64,000 nucleotides of DNA from Triticum aestivum (Eukaryota > Streptophyta > Magnoliopsida > Poales > Poaceae). A program made the position numbers and the translations under genes. The notes below the pieces were generated by a model. It saw nothing but the letters and a program-made list of their open reading frames with translations, had not been told where the DNA came from and did not search any database. The stretch covers positions 402,693,669-402,757,668 of the forward strand of contig NC_057811.1 of the NCBI RefSeq assembly GCF_018294505.1, read 5' to 3'. Shown here one piece after another: positions 44,803 through 55,401 of this stretch (positions are counted from its first letter, which is position 1; each line of letters starts with the position of its first letter).

Positions 44803-45341
44803 TCATGTTTCTGAATAGGGAACTCTCCTCCTAAAATTTTCGCTATAAGATTGATAATCCCTAGATTCCAAACTACGCATAGTTTCTTTATCATGGAGGA
44901 TATCTTCAATTGGAGGGTATTTGGCATCTTTATTATAGAAAGCAAAAATATCCCTAGCCTCTTGTATTATAAAATCAAATTCTCGCATAAGGATGATGGT
45001 GGCAATCTTCTTAGTTATAGGATGATTAATATTGGGAAGTTCGTAAAACACTTTTTGCAAAGCGGGATGGATGTGAACAAATTTTCTTTCTAGTTTTTCA
45101 ACAAGCAGAACAATGGCATCCGCTAACAATTTGTATCGAGAAGAATAGATCTTTTACTAATGGGCATAGATCCCGTACAATCAAAGAATTCTTGAATAAC
45201 ACTTTTCTCAATAATATTACCATATCCCACATGAAAAGTTTTTGCTTTGTAATTGGAAGGAGTTTCAGTTTCATGATTCAAAGAACAAGATTCAAGTTTT
45301 TCCTCAAGATTTTCAATGATAACCTCCCCAGATTCAGACAT
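44803..45341 (-). pseudogene. M2 gag-region remnant
   Basis: Begins MSESGEVIIENLEEKLESC at ATG 45341, 190 bp inside the primer site. A one-base loss near 45128 moves the frame (LLDTN to LADAIVLL). The rest (KLERKFVHIHPALQKVFYEL, KYPPIEDILHDKETM) ends at 44803 next to a deletion junction. I know no domain for it. It occupies the gag position of a minus-strand Athila-like element, and is probably a leader or gag-like protein. Confidence 0.5.
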
Positions 45342-45530
45342 GATGGCAACAAACCAATCCAGCAAACGAGCAAAAGGCGAACGAAAGAAGGGCGAAAAAA
45401 GGCAAATCTTTTTGTATTTTTCTGAAGACGTTTTAGAAGTGGGGGAGAGGAAAACGAGAGGCGAATGGTGAATAATGTAATGCAAGAGATGAGAGTTTTA
45501 TGATGGGTACTTGGTAGGCTTGACGCAGAT

Positions 45531-45549
45531 CTCCCCGGAAATGGCGCCA
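45531..45549 (-). other. M2 primer binding site
   Basis: The minus strand reads TGGCGCCATTTCCGGGGAG, close to the tRNA-Asp complement, 11 bp from the LTR. Confidence 0.65.
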
Positions 45550-45560
45550 GAAATTCTTCC

Positions 45561-47124
45561 TGCTACTTCTTGAGCTTGCGTTGGTTTTTCCCTTGAATAG
45601 GAAAGGGTGATGCAGCACAGTAGAGATAAGTACTTCCCTTAGTTAAGAACCAAGGTATCAATCCAATAGGAGAAATGCACAAGTCCCCAATAGATGCACC
45701 TACACAAACAATCAAACACTTGCACCCAATGCGATAAAGGGGTTGTCAATCCCTTCATGATCACTTGCAAAGGTGAGATCTGATAGAGATAGATGTAAAA
45801 GATTACTATAACGTAAAATAAAGTGCAGCAAGGTATTTTTGGTATTTTTAATATATAGATCTAAAAATATAATGAGGAAAATAGACTCGGGGGCCATAGG
45901 TTTCACTAGAGGCTTCTCTCTTGAAGGCAAATAATAGGTGGGTAAACAAATTACTATCTAGCAATTGATAGAAAAGCGCAAAGTTATGATGATATCCAAG
46001 GCAATGATTATGAAATATAGGCATCACGTCCATATCAAGTAGACGAAAATGATTCTGCATCTACTATTATTACTCCACACATCGACCGACTCCTGCCTGC
46101 ATCTAGAGTATTAAGTTCATAAGAACAGAGTAACGCCTTAAGTAGGATGACATGATGTAGCGGGATAAACTCAAGCAATATGATGAAAACCCCATCTTGT
46201 TATCCCTGATGGAAACAAAGCAATACGTGTCTCGCTACCCCTACTATGTCACTGGGTGAAATCACGCAAGTCTGAACCCAAAGCTAAGCACCTCTCCCAT
46301 TGCAAGAAAAACCAATCTAGTTGGCCAAACCAAACCGATAATTCGAAGAGAAATACAAAGATACCAAATCATGCATATAAGAATTCGGAGAAGATTCAAA
46401 TAATATTCATAGATAAGCTGATCATAAATCCACAATTCATCGGATCTCGACAAACACACCGCAAAAGAAGATTACATCAGATAGATCTCCAAGAACATCG
46501 AGGAGAACATGGTATTGAGAATCAAAGAGAGAGAAGAAGCCATCTAGCTACTAGCCATGGACCCGTAGTTCTGTCATAAACTACTCATGCTTCATCCGAA
46601 GGGCAATAGAGTTGATGTAGAAGCCCTCCGTGATCGAATCCCCCTCCGGCAGGTTGCCGGAAAAGGTCCCAAGATGGGATCTCACGGGTACAGAAGGTTG
46701 CGGCAGCGGAAAAGTGTTTCCGTGGATGCTTCTGGTGGTTCTGGAATATTTGAAATATATAGGAGGAAGAGCTAGGTCAGGAGGCCACCGATGGGCCCAC
46801 AAGGTAGGGGCGCCCCCCTAGGGTGCGCCCTCCACCCTTGTCGCCGCCTCGTGGCTCTTCTGACTTGCACTCCAAGTCCCCTGGGTGTCTTTTGGTCAAA
46901 GAAAAAATCATCATGAAGTTTCATTCCGTTTGGACTCCGTTTGGTATTCCTTTTCTGCGAAGCTCAAAAACAAGGAAAAAACAGAAACTGACGCTGGGCT
47001 CTAGGTTAATAAGTTAGTCCAAAAAATAATATAAAATAGCATATTAATGCATATAAAACATCCAAAACAGATAATATAATAGCATGGAACAATCAAAAAT
47101 TATAGATACGTTGGACACGTATCA
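45561..47124 (-). repeat. M2 5' LTR
   Basis: 1564 bp. On the minus strand it begins TGATACGTGTCCAACGTATC and ends AAGAAGTAGCA. The right flank GGAAC (47125-47129) is BARE/Angela LTR sequence, so M2 inserted there. Confidence 0.82.
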
Positions 47125-49585
47125 GGAACCCCTTCCGGTGACCCGATGAATACCCGGTGCACTTCGAAACTATTCTGGTGTCCGAATACCACCGTCCTAT
47201 ATATCAATCTTTACCTCTCGAACATTTCGAGACTCCTCGTCATGTCCATGACCTCATTCGGGACTCCGAACAACATTCTGTCATCAAATCATATAACCCA
47301 TATAACACTATATTGTTAACGAACGCTAAGCGTGCGGACCCTACGAGTTCGAGAACTATGTAGACATGACCGAGACACCTCTCCGGTCAATAACCAATAG
47401 CAGAACCTGGATGCCCATATTGGTTCCTACATATTTGATAACCCACAAGTATAGGGGATCGCAACAGTTTTCGAGGGTAGAGTATTCAACCCAAATTTAT
47501 AGATTCGACACAAGGGGAGCCAAAGAATATTTGAAGGTATTAGCAGCTGAGTTGTCAATTCAACCACACCTGGAGATTAATTATCTACAGCAAAGTGATC
47601 AGTAGCAAAGTAGTTTGATAGTTTTGATAATAGTGGCAGCAGCAACGGTAACAGTAACAGTGATAGCAGTAATTTTGTAGCAAGTGTAACAGTGATGAGC
47701 AATAGTAACGCAGCAAGATCAATATAAATAAATTCATAGGCATTGGATCGGTGACTTGTTGGATGATATTCATCATGTACCAGTTATAACCTAGGGCGAT
47801 ACGGCACTAGCTCCAATTCATCGATATAATGTAGGCATGTATTCCGTAAATAGTCATACGTGCTTTATTAAAAGAACTTGCATGACATCTTTTGTCCTAC
47901 CCTCCCATGGCAGCAGGGTCCATATTGGAAACTAAGGGATATTAAGGCCTCCTTTTAATAGAGAACCGGAACAAAGCATTAACACATAGTGAATACATGA
48001 ACTCCTCAAACTACGGTCATCACCGGGAGTGGGCCCGGTTTTGTTGTCACTACGGGGTTGCCGGATCATAACACGTAGTAAGTGACTATAACTTGCAAGA
48101 TCGGATCTAAAACATGGATATAATGATGAATTCATAAACGGTTCAGATCTGAGTTCATGGCACCCGGGCCCAAAGTGACAAGCATTAAGCATAGCAGAGT
48201 CATAACAACATCAATCTAAGAACATAGTGGATACTAGGGATCAGACCCTAACAAAACTAACTCGATTACATGATGAACCTCATCCAACTCCTCACCGACC
48301 AGCAAGCCTACAAAGGAATTACTCACTCCCGATGGGGAGCATCATGGAATTGGCGATGGAGAAGGGTTGGTGATGACGAAGAACGAACATCCCCCTCTCC
48401 GGAGCCCCAAACGGACTCCAGATCTGCCCTCCCGAGGAAGAACAGGGCTTGGCGGCGGTTCCGTCTCGTGGAACGTGATAATTCTTTCTCCTTGATTTTT
48501 TCTGGAAATATGTGAATTTATAGTATCAGGGGGGTCGTCAGCGGGGCCACTAGGTGGGTACAACCCACCTGGGCGCGCCAGGAGAGGGGGGCGTGCCCTG
48601 GTGGGTTGTGCCCAACCAGGGGCCCCTCTCCGGTGGGTCTTGGCTCTAGAAATTCTTATTATTGATATAAAAAAATCCTCGCAAAGTTTTGTTCCATTCC
48701 GAGAACTTTTATTTTTGCACAAAAATAACACCATGGTAGTTCTGCTGAAAATAGCGTCAGTCCGGGGTTAGTTTCATTCAAATCATGCAAATTAGAGTCC
48801 AAAACAAGAGGAAAAGCGTGAGAAAAAGTAGATACATTGGAGACGTATCAATATTCTACGAAGATCTTTATCGGTCGAACTGTTATGACAACATACGTAA
48901 TTCCCTTTGTCCATCGGTATGTTACTTGCCCGAGATTTGATCATCGATATCTTCATACCTAGTTCAATCTCGTTACCGGCAAGTCTCTTTACTCGTTCTG
49001 TAATACATCATCTGGTAACTAACTCCTTAGTCATTTGCTTGCAAGCTTATGATGTGTATTACCGAGAGGGCCCAGAGATACCTCTCCGATACTCGGAGTG
49101 ACAAATCCTAATCTCGATATATGCCAACTCAACAAACACCCTCGGAGATACCTGTAGAGCATCTTTATGATCACCCAGTTATGCTGTGACGTTTGATAGC
49201 ACACAAGGTATTCCTCCGGTATTCGGAAGTTGCATAATCTCATAGTCGAAGGAATATGTATTTGACATCAAGAAAGCGATAACAATAAACTGAACGATCA
49301 ATATGCTAAGCTAACAGATGGGTCTTGTCCATCACATCATTCTCCTAATGATGTGATCCCGTTATCAAATGACAACACATGTCTATGGTTAGGAAACCTT
49401 AACCATCTTTGATCACCGAGCTAGTCTAGTAGAGGCTTACTAGGGACACGGTATTTGTTTATGTATTCACACATGTATTTAAGTTTCCTATCAATGCAAT
49501 TCTAGCATGAATAATAAACCTTTGTCATGAATAAGGAAATATAAAATAACAACTTTATTATTGCCTCTAGGGCATATTTCCTTCA
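47125..49585 (-). repeat. BARE/WIS/Angela (copia) LTR, 5' part, with nested solo LTR
   Basis: On the minus strand it begins TGAAGGAAATATGCCC at 49585. About 1041 bp remain once the insert 47436-48850 is set aside. It corresponds base for base to 51106-52148 of the intact solo LTR. M2 cuts it at 47124. The rest of the element, if any, lies beyond the nest to the left. Confidence 0.88.
47436..48850 (-). mobile_element. Gypsy solo LTR (M1 family) nested in the BARE/Angela LTR
   Basis: 1415 bp; plus-strand ends TGATAACCCACAAG and GAGACGTATCA. Flanked by the 5-bp target duplication ATATT (47431-47435 and 48851-48855); the uninterrupted site is seen in the solo LTR near 51411-51416. A GC inverted repeat lies near 48550-48610. 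Solo LTRs arise by recombination between the two LTRs of an element. Confidence 0.95.
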
Positions 49586-50396
49586 GCACATGCATCTTCT
49601 TCTACCGCACTCTACATATTCTTCTCTCTTCTGTTAGGGCTTGCGTCCATCCTGCTCCTTTTATCTACCGATGTGGATATGATTTTCGTTTATTATGTAC
49701 CCAATTGCATGACTACTCACATCACTTTGCTAATTGATTTGATTATCATTTCTATTATGATTATCACATGTTATCTATATTTTTGGGATTAAACTTAATG
49801 GAAAATTGCTCAAGTATTCAACAAATACACCACCCACTCTTTTGACAGAAAGACTATAAGGGATGCCCCAAAAGTATAATTGGTGCAACAAAGCCAAATT
49901 GCAAGTATAATGCCTTGAACCTAAGTGGGTGGGAAGGCATCAACCCCTTTCCACCACTAGGCTATGCCTTAGTCTACTACACCACCCACTTCCTCATCAA
50001 TGGTGCACCCGGAAGAGCACCCCTCGGCTTTAATCTTGGGGGTAAGGATGAGGAGCAACTCGAGGATTTGCCCCACTTGTGGGTGGAGATGGACTTGGCC
50101 ATGGAGGACGTGCGCAGATGGATTTGGGTCCATAGACGCATAACTCGTAAAAACAAATGATTCAATGGTTTAGATATCTTTTTTTGATTGCCAATAGTAC
50201 TCGTGCTAGGATAACCTTTGTTTGATTTTGCCTGGTTCAACGGATCTTCGATGGTAGGTATCTTCTATCCCAGTAGTGTATTTGTATTATTCATATATTT
50301 GTATAAGCCAAGGTAAGGTGGCAATAAATTTAATTCAATGTCACTTACCTTATATGTCGCTGGAGGCGGGGCTACATCCAAGTTGTCTTCTGGTAT
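49586..50396. other. Low-copy flank between the two BARE-type LTRs
   Basis: Unique-looking sequence. A plus-strand frame at 49915-50160 (81 codons, MNLSGWEGINPFPP) shows no domain and may be chance. The stretch 50265-50401 carries the end of the minus-strand RPA-like relic. Confidence 0.4.
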
Positions 50397-50401
50397 ATCA
50401 G

Positions 50402-52148
50402 TGTTGGGAAACGTAGCATGCAATTTCAAAAAAATTCCTACGCTCACGCAAGATCTATCTAGGACATGAATAGCCACGAGAGGGGGAGAGCGTGTCCATG
50501 TACCCTCGTAGACTGAAAGCGGAAGCGTTTGACAACGCGGTTGATGTAGTCGAACTTCTTCTCGTTCTGACCGATCAAGCACAGAACGTACGACACCTCC
50601 GAGTTCTGCACACGTTCAGCTCGATGATGTCCCTCGAACTCTTGATCCAGCAAAGTGTCAAGGGAGAGTTCCCTCAACACGACGGCGTGGTGACGGTGAT
50701 GGTGAAGTGATCCACGCAGGGCTTCGCCTAAGCACTACGTGAATATGACCGGAGGCATAAACTGCAGAGGGGGGGGCGCACACGGCTAACAATTGTTGGT
50801 GCGTGTTCTAGCGGTGCCCCCCACATATATATAGGTTGGAGGGGAGGTGAGGCAGCCAAGGGGGCGCCCCAAGTAGGAGGAATCCTACTTGGGGTCCTCC
50901 CAATTCGGCCTCCCCCCTTTCCTATTCCTATTCGGAGTAGGAAGGGAAGAGGGGGAAGGGGGGATCCTATTCCCTTTTTCCTTTCCTCCTTCCCCTTTCC
51001 TTCTCCAATTTGGCCAGACCATATGGGGGGCGCGCCAACCCCTTTTGTGGCTGATGTGTTTCCCCTCTTGGCCCATAAAGCCCATATCTTTTGCCGGGGG
51101 TGCCCGGAACCCCTTCCGGTGACCCGATAAGTACCCGGTGCATCCCGAAATACTTCCAGTGTCCGAATACCATCGTCCTATATATCAATCTTTACCTCTA
51201 TACCATTTCGAGACTCCTCGTCATGTCTGTGATCTCATCCGGGACTCCGAACAACATTCGGTCACCAAATCACATAACTCATATAATACAAAATCGTCAT
51301 CGAACGTTAAGCGTGCGGACCCAACGGGTTCGAGAACTATGTAGACATGACCGACACCTCTCCGGTCAATAACCAATTGCGGAACCTGGATGCTCATATT
51401 GGTTCCTACATATTCTACGAAGATCTTTATCGGTCGAACCGTTATGACAACATACGTTATTCCCTTTGTCATCGGTATGTTACTTGCCCGAGATTCGATC
51501 GTCTGTATCTCCATACCTAGTTCAATCTCGTTACTAGCAAGTCTCTTTACTCGTTTCGTAATACATCATCCCGCAACTAACTCATTAGTCACATTGCTTG
51601 CAAGGCTTCTTATGATGTATATTACCGAGAGGGCCCAGAGATACCTCTCCGATACTCGGAGTGACAAATCCTAATCTCGATCTATGCCAACCCAACAAAC
51701 ACCTTCGGAGATACCTGTAGAGCATCTTTATAATCACCTAATTACATTGTGACGTTTGATAGCACATAAGGCATTCCTCCGGTATCCGGGAGTTGTATAA
51801 TCTCATAGTCGAAGGAATATGTATTTGACATGAAGAAAGCAACAACAATAAAACTGAACAATCAATATGCTAAGCTAACGGATGGGTCTTGTCCATCACA
51901 TCATTCTCCTAAAGATGTGATCCCGTTCATCAAATGACAACACATGTCCATGGTTAGGAAACTTAACCATCTTGATAAATGAGCTAGTCTAGTAGAGGCT
52001 TACTAGGGACATTGTGTTTTGTCTATGTATCCACACATGTATCAAGTTTCCGGTTAATACAATTCTAGCATGAATAATAAACATTTATCATGATATAAGG
52101 AAATATAAATAACAACTTTATTATTGCCTCTAGGGCATATTTCCTTCA
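50402..52148 (-). mobile_element. BARE/WIS/Angela-type solo LTR
   Basis: 1747 bp, TGAAGGAAATATGCCC to CGTTTCCCAACA on the minus strand, with the 5-bp target duplication ATCAG (50397-50401 and 52149-52153). No internal region remains. The length fits the 1.7-1.8 kb LTRs of this copia family. It lies inside the coding part of the RPA-like relic. Confidence 0.96.
50824..50834 (-). promoter_or_regulatory. TATA box of the BARE-type LTR
   Basis: The minus strand reads CTATATATATG in the expected promoter part of the LTR. BARE-1 LTRs are known to start transcription from TATA boxes; use here is unknown. Confidence 0.5.
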
Positions 52149-53830
52149 ATCAGTTGGTGCCGCTTCAGAGGAAGAACACTACCATCCTTTTGTGTTGTTG
52201 AAGAAGTACCCGGGGGGAAAGGTTGGAGGCGGTCATCCCTTTGTAACGGCTCAGTGGCATGCACTTGAATATATTTGTGATCGCCATCAAGTGAATTTCT
52301 ATCTGTGGTGGCCGTGACAACAAATCTCTTTCCCATCAGAGCATACAATTCAATGCATGTGCCAAGTCGGGCCCCTTGTTTGAGCCACAACCCGTGGCCC
52401 AAAGAGCGAAGTCTACATATTTTGGCTCTACTATACCACCATTCTACACATCTACGATGCAAAGACGATTTTTTTATCTGCAAGTAACCACATGATCTGT
52501 AGTACATCGATAATTGAAATTATGCGCTTATTTCTAGGTTGTTATGAGAAAAATACCGGGAAGTGGCACATGGTTCGAACAAGTCGTCCATTTGTATACA
52601 TCACTCTCCTTAACTCCTTTGATCATTCTCTATAGCTCATGTACCACCAATCATCGACTAGAACCATTTAAGTAACCCGGAGTCTTAACTTGTAGCCCTT
52701 TTCTGGTGCAACATTATAGAATATTAACATATAATCTAAATGGCTACACAATGCAAAATATATTATATACCCAAAGAAACCGAGACATTGTTCAACGCAT
52801 AATGATGCGTCATCATATCTGTTGGATGTAGTTCATCTAACGCTACAATGGATGTCTCAGTTGGTTCATGCCAGTTTTGGGCCATTCTTTGTAACTCAAT
52901 TTGATGAAGCATGAACCTCCTGCTGCATGATTCCAATAGTTACCAACAAATCAATTTGATATGATCTTGTTTCTTAAAAATACAAAAATAAGCATAGGAA
53001 GAGCAATTTGTTATTATTACATTTCAGATGGCCGACTCCTCAAGAGCTACCATATTATTGTACCATCTAGTGGCCCAGGTTTATTTGAATGCTAGCATAC
53101 TTGAATGTCGTAATAGTTTTCATATCGTTGTCATTTTTCTCAAATTAATTTAAGACAGTGACCAAAAATAATCTCTTCAACGACATTGTTTACATACTTG
53201 AATTTTGATCAACCAAGATGGCGACAAACATATCCACAATAGGCTCATCCTTCGACCACTCAGATAGTCTATCATCGTCAAATGTATCTACCAGATCTTC
53301 CCATAATGTCACAACAACACACTAATTGTATGAAGATTCATAGTAAATTAATAAGCCATAAGAATGGATTATCCATAATACAATAAATAGTTACATAGAG
53401 CACTACCGGATGGTGGTACACATCAGTGATGGAAGTCACCAAACCGAGAGCGTATGAAAGCAATGTAAAATCATAAGACAATTAATTATTTATATGCATA
53501 AAAATGAGAAGAAAAAGTATCATTTAACCCGGCATTAAAATATTCTGCCCAACACGCTTCTCAAGTTGTTAAAAGGGAACACATTATAGGCCAACATGGG
53601 AAACTTTTCTAGTTGTGGAGTAGGTGGTTCAGCTATTGTTCACTCACCGAAACAAAGTCTCAATGGGTGATTCACTGCTTTGTATGTTTCTCTAGCATTC
53701 CGTATATCACAACGTTCAATTGTGTAGAATATCATTTGTTTAACTTCTTTATAAATCCGGGCACTCTATTGAATATCACTGATCCCTCTAGAGTACCAAC
53801 GTGTAAAACTAGACATGTGGTGACTGAGTA

Positions 53831-55260
53831 TAATCTAAACTTGCATATTATCACCTATACTGATAATCTGTGCATTGTAAATAAGACTGCAATGAAAACA
53901 AAATTTATAGTAAGCTTACCCGGCATCAAGATATTTAATCCAATCCATTTTTTCAAGCTGTGTATCTAAACTCTGAAAAGTTTTAGGTTGAGGAACGATT
54001 GAACCCAGGGTTGTTCTCTAGGCGAAAATCATTATGTATGAATGATCTATTGCATTGTATTTCCCTATGACATTGTAGATTTTGAAAGAACCAATCCTAT
54101 AAACCACTCCTTCATGAACCCTGTTATCAAAGGTGTGCATTCTTATTTTGGGTATTGTTCTCTCCACCATGTCACCCTAGAAAAACACATATTCTATAAC
54201 TGTTGGCTTGACCTTTTTCCTATTGCGTCTCTTATGTTTGCTAGCGGTTTCTCTTATTTTTGTTGTGTATTTTTTTCAAATTCATTTCGAGTTCCTCAAG
54301 ATCGGACTTCCCACTGTTCAGCCCATATCACTCCTACTACTAGCAATTAGCTAGATTGGTATAGATGCAGAAACACATGATCATGTACGCACGCATCACT
54401 GGGGCTCAATTTGATGGCTACAATGGCTAAGCGACCACATACATTGATGTCGACGCACAATGCGACAACTGTGCGATGGTTCACTCTCATCATGTCCGTG
54501 AGAACCACCGACAACTCCGCTTCCAGGATGCCATGACTTGCCTCTGCGACGAGCGGCAACGGCTACTTCGTCTCCACAACGCCCGATTTCGACGCGGTGC
54601 GACACGGTCATGCCCTGGTCTAGAGCAGCGCATCCAACATGGCGGCGAGCAGGCCCACCGCCATGTTGTTTTTAGCGCTGGCACCCCGCATGACATTGCC
54701 AAAACTTTGCTTTCGCGCTAGACCATTTCGCGACCATCGGAGTGGCCACACCCACTCACTCCTTGGTCTCCGACGCGCTCCTCATCTGCCCCAATCGATG
54801 CATATGCGCCAAGCCCCGTCGTAGTAATCAATCAAAAGGGTCAGTGAAGCGGCGAGAGAGATAAAGAGATTGAGGTAAGAACGAGAAAAATAGAGTATGT
54901 TTTCCATGAACTCCATCACAAATCCGACGTCAGCTTTTTGACCATAGCAAATCAAACTTTTTAATGACAATTTGTGTTTGCCGAGAATAGCTAAGTTTAG
55001 TTGGCAAGCATGACAAATCCGTCTCAGTTCATTTTTTTCCAGCCGTGCTCGTAAACTATATCTGTCATCCTAACGCCAACTAAATGTGCCTAAAAAACAT
55101 TTGATTTGCCATGTTTAAAACTATTATGCCAATTTTTTAATTATATTAGGCTGACACATGGGCCCCATGTTGAGTTGGCCGTATAAGTTTTTTTTTAATC
55201 GTATGGCGGTATAAGCCCTCGGTGTAAACCGCCTCTCCACAACATTGCGAGGGGGAGTTG
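53831..55260. other. Intergenic sequence
   Basis: Short frames on both strands (for example 54042-54350 and 54347-54559) with no domain or splice pattern I can support. The AT-rich left half contains AACCCGGCATCAAGATATT-like sequence near 53917, which resembles 53526-53545 and may be duplicated exon ends of the RPA-like relic. Confidence 0.4.
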
Positions 55261-55285
55261 TAGCCGAATTGTGAGACTCGAGGGG

Positions 55286-55291
55286 TATATA
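55286..55291 (+). promoter_or_regulatory. Candidate TATA box of the hnRNP-like gene
   Basis: TATATA within GGGTATATACACC, 111 bp before the start codon, in a GC-rich leader. This would give a 5' UTR of about 80 bp. Confidence 0.5.
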
Positions 55292-55401
55292 CACCTCCCC
55301 GTCCGCGGCCCAGCCTAGAGTTCCGGCAAAATCCCCAATCCCGCAGAGCACGTTCCCTCCGCCCCTCGTTTCCCCACCCACCAGCCTAGGGTTCCGGCGA
55401 G

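Larger units (their letters stand above)
50265..53830 (-). pseudogene. Replication protein A large-subunit-like relic, split by a solo LTR
   Basis: Several minus-strand blocks read like plant RPA70-type proteins, which bind single-stranded DNA. They are 53825-53640 (ARETYKAVNHPLRLCF), 53322-53195 (VTLWEDLVDTFDDD), 52925-52770 (RMAQNWHEPTETSIVALDEL), 52480-52149 (CIELYALMGKRFVVTATTD, a C-terminal OB-fold-like part) and, beyond the LTR, 50401-50265 (PPPATYKVSDIELNLLP, then stop). AT-rich gaps between them look like introns. Stops and a frame mismatch across the LTR site mark it as non-functional. Plant genomes carry many such RPA-like copies, some moved by transposons. The family call rests on motif memory; a protein search would settle it. 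Confidence 0.5.

Noticed and set aside
54347..54559. Minus-strand frame of 70 codons near 54.4 kb
   Set aside because: No domain, splice context or similarity I can name; overlapping frames on both strands.
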